The notes beneath the pieces were generated by a model. That model did not search any database. It was not told where the DNA came from and saw nothing but the letters and a program-made list of their open reading frames with translations. A DNA stretch of 64,000 bases from Desulfohalovibrio reitneri (GTDB lineage: Bacteria > Desulfobacterota > Desulfovibrionia > Desulfovibrionales > Desulfovibrionaceae). Position numbers and translations under genes: made by a program. Below, piece after piece: positions 34,803 through 44,400 of this stretch (the stretch's first letter is position 1; each line of letters begins with the position of its first letter). The DNA lies in the NCBI RefSeq assembly GCF_000711295.1, contig NZ_JOMJ01000003.1, forward strand, positions 1 to 64,000. Direction: 5' to 3'.

Positions 34803-36173
34803 ATGTATCATTCTCGACCAGGAACTGTAGTGATTCTGCAAGAAACCGGTCGCGCCGTCACCGGTTCGGGAGTGATGATGAAGGCCAAGCCAGCCAAAAG
34901 CGATCAGGGCAATTTCCTCTACGAGGACCTCATCGATCAGCTCAATCCCAAGGACCCGCTGCTCAAGCTTGCAGCGAACATCCCCTGGGAAAGGTTCGAG
35001 CAGGAGTTTTCTAGCCTCTATAGTGAGTATGGTCGTCCAGCAAAGCCCATAAGACTCATGGTCGGGCTCATGATCCTCAAGCAGCTTGAAAATCTGAGCG
35101 ACGAGCGTGTCATTGAGGCTTGGGTCCGGAACCCCTACTATCAGGCCTTCTGCGGTGAGACGCATTTCCGGTGGAGGCTTCCTTGTGACCCCACGGACTT
35201 GGTTTATTTCCGCAAACGCATCGGCGAGGGTGGGGCGCGTTTGATCTTCGAGGTCTCGGTGGGTCTGCACGGCGACGACGCCATGGAGCGGGAGATCGCC
35301 GTGGACACCACGGTCCAGGAGAAGAACATCACCTTCCCCACTGACGTGAAGCTTCTGACCAAGGTCATCAAGCGATGCAGGGCCATCGCCGAGTTCGAAG
35401 GAATCAGCTTGCGCCGCAGTTTCCGCCGTGAATTGCCAGGCCTCCTGCGCCAGCGATTCAAGAGTCGCAAGATCATCAAACGCATTCGGACCATGGCTGG
35501 CGTCCTGATCCGCGAACTTGAGCGCAAACTGCCCAAGGATTCGTTGGCCAGGCACAGGGAAGCTATGCAGCTCTTCCGCCGGGTCCATGACCAGAAACGT
35601 ACCGACAAGAACAAGACCTACAGCCTGCACGAACCGGACGTGCTTTGCATCGGCAAGGGCAAAGAGCACAAAAAGTACGAGTTCGGACGCAAGGCCTCCA
35701 TCGCCTGGACCAAGACCACCGGTGTGATCGTAGGAGCCATGTCCTTCAAGGAGAACGTTTTCGACGGTCACACCCTGCCGGATGTTCTGGAGCAAGTTTC
35801 GCAAATCACGGAATCCTGCCCCGAGGCGGCCATCTGTGACCGGGGTTACAGGGGGCGCAAAAAAGTCGGTGACACGAGCATTCTGATTCCGGGCCGGCCG
35901 AAGAAAAGCGACACGCCCTACCAGAGACGAAAGGCCAGGCAACGTTTTCGCAGACGCGCTGGCATCGAGCCGGTGATCGGACATCTCAAACACGACTTCC
36001 GCATGGCCAAAAACTTCCTGAAAGGGGCCCTCGGTGATGCGATCAACCTGCTGATGGCCGCAGCCGCGTTCAACTTCAAGAAGTGGATGCGGGGACTGAA
36101 GCACTTTTTGTCTCTTTTCGCCCCTTGGCTCTGCTTCGGAACCTGGAGTCGGGGCAGACTAAAGTACGCCTGA
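34803..36173 (+). CDS. IS5-family DDE transposase
   Basis: 456 residues. A DUF772-type N-terminal helical domain (RPAKPIRLMVGLMILKQLEN; NPYYQAFCGETHFRWRLPCD) is followed by a DDE core: first Asp in EIAVDTTVQEKNITF, second Asp in AICDRGYRG, and Glu in GIEPVIGHLKHDFRM. All three acidic residues are present. Cut-and-paste transposition of the surrounding element is expected. The ATG at 34803 has no ribosome site; the ATG at 34875 has GGGAG upstream and gives a 432-residue protein beginning MMKAKPAKSD, and may be the true start. Confidence 0.92.
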   Translation: MYHSRPGTVVILQETGRAVTGSGVMMKAKPAKSDQGNFLYEDLIDQLNPKDPLLKLAANIPWERFEQEFSSLYSEYGRPAKPIRLMVGLMILKQLENLSDERVIEAWVRNPYYQAFCGETHFRWRLPCDPTDLVYFRKRIGEGGARLIFEVSVGLHGDDAMEREIAVDTTVQEKNITFPTDVKLLTKVIKRCRAIAEFEGISLRRSFRRELPGLLRQRFKSRKIIKRIRTMAGVLIRELERKLPKDSLARHREAMQLFRRVHDQKRTDKNKTYSLHEPDVLCIGKGKEHKKYEFGRKASIAWTKTTGVIVGAMSFKENVFDGHTLPDVLEQVSQITESCPEAAICDRGYRGRKKVGDTSILIPGRPKKSDTPYQRRKARQRFRRRAGIEPVIGHLKHDFRMAKNFLKGALGDAINLLMAAAAFNFKKWMRGLKHFLSLFAPWLCFGTWSRGRLKYA

Positions 36174-36189
36174 TTCAATCTGAAAGGCC

Positions 36190-36204
36190 TTTTTCAGGAC
36201 CGAC
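36190..36204 (-). repeat. IS right inverted repeat
   Basis: Read on the minus strand it is GTCGGTCCTGAAAAA, 14 of 15 bases equal to the left end. Followed by TAAATA at 36205-36210. Confidence 0.88.
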
Positions 36205-36302
36205 TAAATAATGCTGAATTTACCGCCGCATTCCGCTGACCGAAACGGAGCGAAGCCGCATACAGGCGAGGCGGATCGGCTGAAACCTGAGCCTGGGATT
36301 GC

Positions 36303-38237
36303 ATGATGTCAGCTTGCCCAGAAATGCTTGAGCAATTGCGTAGCGAGGACTCCGACCTTATCCGCGAGGCCGCATGGCGGGCCGGGGAGGAGGTGTGCGA
36401 GGACGCGGTGCCCGTGTTGGCCGAACTCCTTCGGAGCCATAACCTCGGCGTCCAGGAAGCCGCGGAGCAGGCCCTTCGCAAGATAGGCGGGGCCATCACC
36501 GTGCGGAACATGGTTCCGTTGTTGCACTCGGACGAGGCTCCGGTCCGCAACTTGGCCATGGACATCCTGCGCGAGGTGGGCAATCAGGACTTCGCCTCCA
36601 TGGTGGACATCCTGCATGACGAAGACCCCGACATCCGCATCTTCAGCACGGACATCCTGGGCTCAACCGACAACCCACTCGCGGTGGCCCCGCTGTGCGA
36701 GAGCCTCCTCAAGGATCCCGAGGTCAACGTCCGCTACCAGGCGGCCGTTTCCCTGGGCAACCTGGCCCAGCTAGAGGCCACGATCTGTCTCAACAAGGCC
36801 TTGGACGACGAGGAGTGGGTCCAGTTCGCGGTTATCGAGGCGCTGACCAAGATACGCGCCGAGTCCAGCGTGGATGCCCTGGTGCGCGCCCTGGACGGGG
36901 CTTCCGACCTGGTGGCCTCCATGATCGTCGAGGCGCTGGGCGAAATGGGCAACGTGAAGGCGGCCACCATGCTCCTCAAGCGTCTGGATGACAGCCCCAC
37001 CGCCCTGCGCAACAAGATCGTCCAAGCCCTCATCAAGATCCTCGGCGGCAGGTCTTTGACCCTTCTTTCCGATTCAGACCGCGACAAGCTCCGCGAATAT
37101 CTTTTGGTCGCCCTGGATGACGAAGAGGCGGACATTCAGGACGCGTCCGTGAATGGCTTGGGTTACGTGGGCGGCGACGAGGCCACCGACAAGCTGCTTG
37201 AACTGGCCGCCGGACTTGAAGTCGACACCGACCACGAACGTTTGGCCATGATCGTGAAGAGCCTGTCCAGAATCGGGCTGAACCCCTCGCTCAAGCGCGG
37301 CCTGGAACAGGAGACCTCCGCCCAGAAGGCCATGGTCGCGGTGGAGGCCATGGGACGCATCGGCGGAACCGACGTCAGCTCAATTCTCATGGAGGTGTTC
37401 TGGTACAAGGACCGCGACTTGCAGCGGGAGATCGTCAAGGCTCTCGTGGCCGTTGGTGAAGAAGAGGCCGCCGGATTCTTTCTGGAAGTCCTCGATAAGC
37501 ACGAGGATGGTACGGTTCTTAAGGCGGCCCTCAAGTTCCTGGGCGGCAAACTGAGGCTCCGGGAGGCCGGTGAGACCGTATTCTCGCTGCTCGAACATCC
37601 CTACAACGACGTCAAGGAAGCCGCCCTGGACGCGGCCATTGAAATGGGAGGAGAGGAGATGGCCGCTCGTTTCGACGGGCTCTTTTCCAGCTCCGACCCC
37701 CTGCATCGCCTCATGGCCGTGTACGCCCTGGGAAGGATGCGCGAAGGCAGCGACCCCCTGGACAAGCTCAAGCATGCTCTGGAGGACGAGGTTCCCGACA
37801 TCCGCAAGGTGGCTGTGGAATCCCTGGCCGAAAAGTGCGGCTTCGATCCCGAGTGCGCTCCCTTCATTACTTCCCGCCTGGTGGACGAAAACGAGGATGT
37901 TCGCCTGGCCGTGGTTGAGTTGCTGGGAAAGCTGGACAGCCGGGACGTGGCCCCCTACCTCCTTCAGGCGCTGGCCGACGATAACGACTGGGTGCGCATC
38001 CGCGCCATGGAAGCGCTCGCGGCCCTTGGTTTCACGGACGCGGTTCCCCATCTGGTCCCGCTGCTTGAGAGCGGCAACAAGCTTGTCGTGCTGAAAGTCA
38101 TTGAGTGCCTCGGCCTTCTGGGCGGCCAGGCGGCTTTCAGGGCACTGCTGGAGATGTCCGGCAGCGAGGACCAGGAGTTCGTTGATGCGGCCGAGGACGC
38201 GGTCTCCCGACTCCAGTCCCGGGAGGAGAGAGACTAG
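36303..38237 (+). CDS. HEAT-repeat protein of the chemotaxis operon
   Basis: 644 residues built almost wholly of paired helices typical of HEAT/PBS-lyase repeats, for example VRNLAMDILREVGNQDFASM, VNVRYQAAVSLGNLAQLEAT and VRLAVVELLGKLDSRDVAPY, repeated about every 31 residues, giving a solenoid of roughly 18-20 units. There are no membrane segments or catalytic motifs. Such solenoids act as protein-binding scaffolds; within a che operon it may bind CheR, CheB or receptor arrays (inference). The stop codon touches the cheR start. The IS lies just upstream, between it and cheB. Confidence 0.88.
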   Translation: MMSACPEMLEQLRSEDSDLIREAAWRAGEEVCEDAVPVLAELLRSHNLGVQEAAEQALRKIGGAITVRNMVPLLHSDEAPVRNLAMDILREVGNQDFASMVDILHDEDPDIRIFSTDILGSTDNPLAVAPLCESLLKDPEVNVRYQAAVSLGNLAQLEATICLNKALDDEEWVQFAVIEALTKIRAESSVDALVRALDGASDLVASMIVEALGEMGNVKAATMLLKRLDDSPTALRNKIVQALIKILGGRSLTLLSDSDRDKLREYLLVALDDEEADIQDASVNGLGYVGGDEATDKLLELAAGLEVDTDHERLAMIVKSLSRIGLNPSLKRGLEQETSAQKAMVAVEAMGRIGGTDVSSILMEVFWYKDRDLQREIVKALVAVGEEEAAGFFLEVLDKHEDGTVLKAALKFLGGKLRLREAGETVFSLLEHPYNDVKEAALDAAIEMGGEEMAARFDGLFSSSDPLHRLMAVYALGRMREGSDPLDKLKHALEDEVPDIRKVAVESLAEKCGFDPECAPFITSRLVDENEDVRLAVVELLGKLDSRDVAPYLLQALADDNDWVRIRAMEALAALGFTDAVPHLVPLLESGNKLVVLKVIECLGLLGGQAAFRALLEMSGSEDQEFVDAAEDAVSRLQSREERD

Positions 38238-39113
38238 ATGTCGTTGTTTTCCAAGTCCATAACCCTCGGCAAAGAGCTGAAGATATCCAACGATGAGTTC
38301 GTCCAGCTCAGGGATTTCATTTACCAGAAGTCGGGCATCTACATCGCGGACAACCGCAAGTATCTTCTCGAGAACAGACTGGCCAACCGCATCAAGCATC
38401 TCAACCTGAAAAATTTCGGGGAATACTACTACTACCTCCAGTATGATCCCCGGAAACAGCAGGAGCTGAACAAGCTTTTCGAGGCCGTGACCACCAACGA
38501 GACCAGCTTTTACCGCAACCCGCCGCAACTGAAGGTCTTTCAGGAAAAGGTCCTCAAGGACGTTCTGGAGGAGCGGCGTGCGCAGCGGCAGAAGTCGCTG
38601 CGCATCTGGTCGGCCGGCTGCTCCACCGGCGAGGAACCGTACACTCTGTCCATCATCCTGCATGAACTGCTGGGCTCGGAAATCAGCCAGTGGAACATCA
38701 AGATAACCGCCAACGATCTTTCCGAGGCGGTTCTGGCTTCCGCGAGACGCGGAATCTATACGGATTACGCTCTGCGCACTACTCCCAAGGAGATCGTTTC
38801 AAAGTACTTCACTCCGGAGGATGGCAAATACAAGGTCAAGCCGGAGGTCAAACGCCTGGTCAATTTTGGGCAGATCAACCTTTCCGACAGGGCGCAACTC
38901 AAACGTGTTGAACGATCGCAGATCGTGTTTTGCCGCAACGTCATCATCTACTTCGACGACGAGGTGAAGAAGCGGGTGATCGGCTCCTTCTACGACAACC
39001 TGCTGCCCGGCGGTTATCTGCTCATCGGGCATTCGGAGTCGTTGCACAACATAACCCGCGCCTTCAAGCCCATCCACCATCCCGGGGCCATTGTCTACCG
39101 CAAGGAGGAATAG
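38238..39113 (+). CDS. cheR: chemotaxis protein methyltransferase CheR
   Basis: 291 residues. The N-terminal helical domain (FVQLRDFIYQKSGIYIADNR) is followed by an S-adenosylmethionine-dependent methyltransferase domain with NETSFYRNPPQL, RIWSAGCSTGEEPYTLSIIL (SAM-binding), NDLSEAVLASARRGIY and IVFCRNVIIYFD. It methylates glutamates on chemoreceptors, opposing CheB. It starts immediately after the HEAT gene and its stop overlaps the PilZ gene by one base. Confidence 0.96.
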   Translation: MSLFSKSITLGKELKISNDEFVQLRDFIYQKSGIYIADNRKYLLENRLANRIKHLNLKNFGEYYYYLQYDPRKQQELNKLFEAVTTNETSFYRNPPQLKVFQEKVLKDVLEERRAQRQKSLRIWSAGCSTGEEPYTLSIILHELLGSEISQWNIKITANDLSEAVLASARRGIYTDYALRTTPKEIVSKYFTPEDGKYKVKPEVKRLVNFGQINLSDRAQLKRVERSQIVFCRNVIIYFDDEVKKRVIGSFYDNLLPGGYLLIGHSESLHNITRAFKPIHHPGAIVYRKEE

Positions 39114-39523
39114 TGAGCGAGTCAAGCGAGCGCAGACGCTTTGAGCGCCTTCCCAAGCCTTACCGGCTCGAGGTCTCCGCCTTCCGTTTTCCCTTGGCCG
39201 GGCAGAAACGAGTTGAGGCGCATTGCCGCGACATCAGCGCCGGCGGGGTGAAAATGTCCTGCTCGCTGCATTTCGAGGCGGGCGAGAAAATCCTGGTGAA
39301 GGTATTCATCCCGAGCCTGAACAAGTTTCATCCAGGATATCTCAAGGTTTTTGAAAGCGACGAGGGGCAGTACCTGCAGGCCATCGCCGAGGTCATGTGG
39401 GCGGAACAGTCCGGGGCGGGAGAACACATGCTCGGGGTGCGGTTCGTCGACGTGGACCAGGATGACTGGAAAGCCTTGGAAAACCTGTTGCGTAAGATGT
39501 TGAACGAAAGGGAAGAGGGGTAG
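39113..39523 (+). CDS. PilZ-domain protein
   Basis: 136 residues from the GTG at 39113 (AAGGAGG upstream), overlapping the cheR stop by one base. A single PilZ domain: RRRFERLPKPYRLEVSAFRF carries the RxxxR motif, and CRDISAGGVKMSC is the D-x-S-x-x-G motif; together these bind cyclic di-GMP. The C-terminal VMWAEQSGAGEHMLGVRFVD is the closing strand of the fold. It may link cyclic di-GMP level to the chemotaxis array. Confidence 0.88.
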   Translation: MSESSERRRFERLPKPYRLEVSAFRFPLAGQKRVEAHCRDISAGGVKMSCSLHFEAGEKILVKVFIPSLNKFHPGYLKVFESDEGQYLQAIAEVMWAEQSGAGEHMLGVRFVDVDQDDWKALENLLRKMLNEREEG

Positions 39524-39524
39524 C

Positions 39525-40292
39525 TTGGCGCGGGTCCTGGCCATCGGCAACCAGAAGGGCGGGGTGGGCAAGACCACCACCGCTCTTTCGCTCGGGTCGG
39601 CTCTGCAGCGGCTCTCGCAGCGTGTTCTGATCATGGACCTGGACCCGCACGCCAACGCGTCCATCCATATGGCCTTCTTCCCTGAAAATTCCAGGGGAAC
39701 GGCCTACGACTTGTTTCTGGAGGAGAAGCACGATCCAGGAGTCTGGGACCGGATCATCGTCCGGCACGAAGATACCGGGCTGGATTTCGTTCCCGGCCAC
39801 ATCCGTCTCTCCGAGCTGGAGGTGGACACCCGGGACCGGCCCAACAAGGGGCTCATCCTCAAGGAGGCCCTAAAGGACCTGGATGAGCGGTACGATTACG
39901 TTTTATTGGACTGCCCTCCGCACGTAGGGGTGTTGCTGGTGAACGCGCTGGTTGCTTCCGATCTGTTGATCATTCCCGTGCAAACCGATTTTCTTGCGCT
40001 GCACGGCTTGCGGCTGATTTTCGACACCATCCGCACCATCAACCGCGTCATGCCGAAAGGGGTCAGATTCAAAGTCCTGCCCACGATGTACGACCGGCGC
40101 GCTGGCGCCTGTCGCCGGGTTCTGAACATCATAAGGCGCAAGCTCAAGGGACACATGTTCAACACTATCATCAACACGGACACAAAGTTCCGCGAAGCCT
40201 CGGCCAAGGGGAAGGTCATCTACGACATCGACCCCAATACGCGTGGAGCCGTGGAGTACAGTCTGCTGGCCAAGGAGTTGATGCAGCCGTGA
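39525..40292 (+). CDS. ParA-family ATPase of the chemotaxis operon (ParC-like)
   Basis: 255 residues, TTG start one base after the PilZ stop. Deviant Walker A GNQKGGVGKTTTALSLG, second ATPase motif LIMDLDPHANAS, and Walker B YVLLDCPPHVGVL. There is no DNA-partition partner ParB nearby. ParA homologues inside che operons, such as Vibrio ParC, place chemotaxis arrays at cell poles or segregate them, and that is the likely role. It overlaps cheW by four bases. Confidence 0.9.
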   Translation: MARVLAIGNQKGGVGKTTTALSLGSALQRLSQRVLIMDLDPHANASIHMAFFPENSRGTAYDLFLEEKHDPGVWDRIIVRHEDTGLDFVPGHIRLSELEVDTRDRPNKGLILKEALKDLDERYDYVLLDCPPHVGVLLVNALVASDLLIIPVQTDFLALHGLRLIFDTIRTINRVMPKGVRFKVLPTMYDRRAGACRRVLNIIRRKLKGHMFNTIINTDTKFREASAKGKVIYDIDPNTRGAVEYSLLAKELMQP

Positions 40293-40975
40293 AGACCCCG
40301 GAAGAGTATTTCCAGGAGAACGTGCGCCTTCCCGGCGAAGAGAAGGGAGGGGATCTGAGTTCCGCGGAGCGGGCCTTCGTGGAAAAGTACATGGGGATGG
40401 GGGGAGCCAGTGAATTGGAGGGCATGCCGCGTCTCGACCCCAGGCGCGAGGACAGCCTGCCCGGATTCGCTGCCGTCGCCGGCGCGGACGCACCGCCCGA
40501 AGAGCCCTCCCCGGACGAACCCTCTTTGGAAGAACAGCTTAAGAACGAGAGCGAACTGCAATTGGTCAGCTTCGTGGTGGGGGAGCAGGAATTCGCCGTG
40601 CCCATCATGACCATCCAGGAGGTCATCCGGGCCGTGGCCCCGACCCGGCTGCCCCGGGCCCCGGAATTCGTGGAAGGCATTGTCAACTTGCGCGGCCGAG
40701 TCACGCCCCTTGTGTCCATGCGTTCCTTGATGGGCGTCCATGGCGGCGATGAAGACAAATTCATCATCGTCTGCCGGCGTTCCGGCATGCAGGTCGGCCT
40801 CATTGTCACGTCGGTCAAGACGATGTACCGGGCAACCCAGGACATCATCGAGTGGGGAATCGAATCCAGCGTGGGTATCAGCGCCCAACTGCTGGCCGGG
40901 CTGATGAAGAAAGACGGGCGTCTAATTAATATCATTTCCGTGGACAGGCTTGTGACGCACGTCCTGGCCAAGTAA
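40289..40975 (+). CDS. cheW: chemotaxis coupling protein CheW with N-terminal extension
   Basis: 228 residues, GTG start overlapping the ParA-like gene. Residues about 83-228 are a CheW domain (LQLVSFVVGEQEFAVPIMTI; PEFVEGIVNLRGRVTPLVSM), which bridges receptors and CheA. The first 80 residues are an acidic and Pro-rich extension, including EEPSPDEPSLEEQLKNESEL. In Vibrio-type systems a matching CheW extension binds ParC-type ATPases; a similar link here is inference. Confidence 0.93.
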   Translation: MKTPEEYFQENVRLPGEEKGGDLSSAERAFVEKYMGMGGASELEGMPRLDPRREDSLPGFAAVAGADAPPEEPSPDEPSLEEQLKNESELQLVSFVVGEQEFAVPIMTIQEVIRAVAPTRLPRAPEFVEGIVNLRGRVTPLVSMRSLMGVHGGDEDKFIIVCRRSGMQVGLIVTSVKTMYRATQDIIEWGIESSVGISAQLLAGLMKKDGRLINIISVDRLVTHVLAK

Positions 40976-40986
40976 GGGAGCGAGCC

Positions 40987-41355
40987 ATGACCAAGAATAT
41001 TCTTATCGTCGACGACTCCAAGACGGTCCGCAACCTGGTGGCCTTCATCATGAAAAAGGAAGGCTTCAAGGTTACAACGGCGGAGGACGGCCTTGACGGT
41101 CTTGAGAAACTTTATTCCTCCGATGCCTACGACCTCATTATTTCCGATGTGAACATGCCCCGTATGGACGGGTTCACCTTTATCAAGACGGTGCGGGAAC
41201 AGGATGCGTACCGCGACATACCCATCATCGTGCTGTCCACGGAAGGGCAGGAAAAGGACATCCAAACCGGACTGAACCTCGGGGCCAACCTGTACATGGT
41301 CAAGCCGGCGCAGCCGGACAAGATGGTCAAGAATGTCAAGATGCTGTTGGGATAA
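40987..41355 (+). CDS. cheY: chemotaxis response regulator CheY
   Basis: 122 residues, a stand-alone receiver. ILIVDDSKTVRN supplies the acidic pair, LIISDVNMPRMDGF the phospho-acceptor Asp, VLSTEG the conserved Thr position and MVKPAQPDKM the conserved Lys. It is phosphorylated by CheA and binds the flagellar switch. ATG with GGGAGCGAGCC upstream. Confidence 0.95.
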   Translation: MTKNILIVDDSKTVRNLVAFIMKKEGFKVTTAEDGLDGLEKLYSSDAYDLIISDVNMPRMDGFTFIKTVREQDAYRDIPIIVLSTEGQEKDIQTGLNLGANLYMVKPAQPDKMVKNVKMLLG

Positions 41356-41412
41356 CCGGGGAAGTGAACTGCGTTTGCCTCAGGGCGGGCCAATGACCAC
41401 GCGAGGAGACCC

Positions 41413-44400
41413 ATGAGCCAGGATTTCATGGATCCTGAGATTTTCGCCGACTTCATCGTAGAGGCGAAGGAGCATCTCGAGACAATTGAGCCGACGCTGC
41501 TTGAGCTCGAAAAAACGCCGGACAACATCGGCCTGCTCAACGACATTTTCCGCCCGATGCACTCCCTCAAGGGTGCCTCCGGGTTCCTTGGTCTGAACAA
41601 GATCAACGGGCTGGCCCACAAGGCTGAAAACGTTCTGGACGAACTCCGTACCGGCAGCATCAGCGTCAACACCGAGATCATGGACGTCATTCTGGCGGCC
41701 ACGGACGCCTTGCGCACCATGATCGACACGCTGGAGGCCGAGGGGAACGAGGGGGACGTGGACACGGAACCCCTCATCCAGAAGCTGGCCGTGGTGCTCA
41801 AGGGCGGCAACCCTTCCGACGTGGATGCCGCCGGCGAAGGGGGCGCCGGCGGCGGGGACGAAGCGAGCGGTCTTGAGCCCGCCGATGAGGAGCCCAGCGA
41901 ACCCGCCAGATTTGAACCCGAGACTGAAGCAAGGGATGAAAGTGCCGTCAATACTGGCGAGGCGGAGGAAGAGGAGGATCTACAGGCTCTCTTCGAGGCC
42001 GAAGAACAAGCCAGGGAAGAGATCGGGGAGTTGCCCCCCTTCGAGCCAGAGACGTACAAGCTGACAACCATCGGCGAAGGGCACCTTTCCGACTTTCTCG
42101 AGGAAGCTCGGGAGATCGTGGAGAACCTCAACTCGTGTTTGGTGAAGCTGGAGCAGAACCCCTCGGGCGACAACGATATCGTCAATGATACCTTCCGGTA
42201 TTTCCATAACCTCAAGGGAAACAGCGGCATCATCGGCTACAAGGAGTTGAACGCCCTGACCCACGAGGCGGAAACGCTTCTCAACCGGGTCCGCAAGGGC
42301 GAGGTGGAAGCCACCCAGCCCATGGTGGATTTGTTGCTCTCCGCCGTCGACCTCATCGACGAGCTTGTGGGGGCCATCGACTCTTCCTCAGGCGAGGTGA
42401 CAACCATTGACACTCGCCTCACCACCCAGCGTCTCCGTCATGCCGTTTCGACGGGCGAAGTGGAAGCCCGCAACGGAGACGGCGAGACCGGGAAGGCCTA
42501 CGATGAAGGGGGAGACGACGCCGAAGCCGTGGCTCTGGCCGCCGCGGAGCGGGGGGAGCCGCCCACGGAGGCGGCTGCGGAGTTCGACCCCGAGGACGTG
42601 CAGATTTTCGTCCAGGCCATGTTGCAGCAGATAGACAACTTCAATCTTGCGCTGCAAATCCTGTCCGAGGACGACACGAACAAAGACTTCATAGACGGCC
42701 TCTACCGCAGTCTGACCACTGTGCAGAGTTCGTCCGGCTACATGGGGTTCGACGACATCCGAACCACGGCGGAGCGGACCGCCGGTCTTGTCGATCAGGC
42801 CCGCAAGTCGGACATGGACTTCTCCCTCATGCTCGACATTCTCAAGCAGGAATGCTCCATTCTGGAGGATACGCTCCGGAGCAAGATCGAGGAACTGACC
42901 GGAGCCAAGGCCGTGACTCCGGGGGAGGCGGACCGTGCCGCGGGACTCGGCGAGGAACCGCCCGAGCCTTCTGACGGGGAGCCATTCGAGGAGGAGCCAG
43001 TCACGGAAACACCGGGCGAAGAGGCCGTTGCCGTTTCGGAAGCTCCTGAGCCCGAACCTGAAAAGACCGAACCCGAGCCACGAATGAAAGCGGAGGAGCC
43101 AGCTGAATCCGCGCCCAAGGAAGAGCCGAAGCCCGCCGAATCGCGAGAGGCGAAGGCGGAAGAGGTCGGAAAGAAAGCCGAACAACCCAAGGCCAAGTCC
43201 GCGACCAAGGCGGACTCCGGTCAGGCGGCGGCCGGGGGGCAGGCCAAGCCCAAGACGTCCTCCACCATCCGGGTCGACCACGAAAAGCTCGATCACCTCA
43301 TGAACCTCATCGGCGAGTTGATCATCAACCGCAACCGATTCGCCATGCTCGGCCGCGCCCTGGAGGAAGGTCAACAGGACGTGCAGGAAGTGGCCCAGGA
43401 CCTTCTGGAGACCACCGATGCAATGAACCGCATCTCCGACGACCTGCAGGACACCATCATGAACGTCCGCATGGTTCCGGTGGGTACTGTCTTTTCCCGT
43501 TTCCCCAGGCTGGTTCGCGATATGTCGCGCAAGACCGGCAAGCAGGTGGAACTCATCATGGAGGGCGAGGACACGGAGTTGGACAAGAGTGTGGTGGAGG
43601 TCATCGGTGATCCGCTGGTGCACATGATCCGCAATTCCATGGACCACGGTCTGGAGTCCTCGGAAAAGCGCAGGGAGATCGGCAAGCCCGCCACCGGCAA
43701 AGTGTGGCTGCGCGCCTACCACAAGGGCAACTCCGTGGCCATTGAGGTGGAGGACGACGGCAAGGGCATCGACCCCGAGGGCATCAAGCAGTCGGCTATT
43801 GGCAAGGGCGTCATCACGGAAGAGCAGGCCGCCCAAATGGATGACCGCGAGGCGCAGGAACTCATTTTCGCCCCGGGATTCTCCTCCGCCGAGGAAGTCA
43901 CGGACATCTCCGGCCGTGGCGTGGGCATGGATGTGGTCCGCTCCAACATCAAGAATCTCAAGGGCAACGTGGCCGTCACCTCCGAAGTGGGCAAGGGCAC
44001 CAAGATCACTCTCAGCCTGCCGCTGACCCTGGCCATTATCGATGCCCTCATGGTCAAAGTCGCTGGCGACACCTTCGCTATTCCCCTGGACGCGGTCTCG
44101 GAGACGACCAAGATCGAGGCCAAGCGGCTCACGGACGTCAATAACCGCAAGGCGCTGGAACTGCGGGGCGAGGTCCTGGGAATTGTGGAACTGGGTGAGT
44201 TGATGGGGATGCGCGTTGTCAAGGACGAGGAGGATCTCGACCTGCTGCCCATGGTCATCATCCAGGACAACGACCGACGCCTGGGCGTTGTTGTGGACCG
44301 CCTGCTGGAACGCCAGGAGATCGTCATCAAACCCCTTGGCCAGTACCTCAGCGATTTCAATCTTAAGGGCCTGTCCGGGGCGACCATCATGGGCGATGGC

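Larger units (their letters stand above)
34747..36204. mobile_element. IS5-like insertion sequence, complete
   Basis: 1458 bases bounded by 15-base inverted repeats that differ at one position, and flanked by the direct repeat TAAATA at 34741-34746 and 36205-36210. It carries one transposase gene. It lies between cheB and the HEAT gene, inside what would otherwise be a single chemotaxis operon, so it may separate or re-drive the downstream genes. Both ends are intact and the transposase is unbroken, so it may still be active. Confidence 0.9.
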
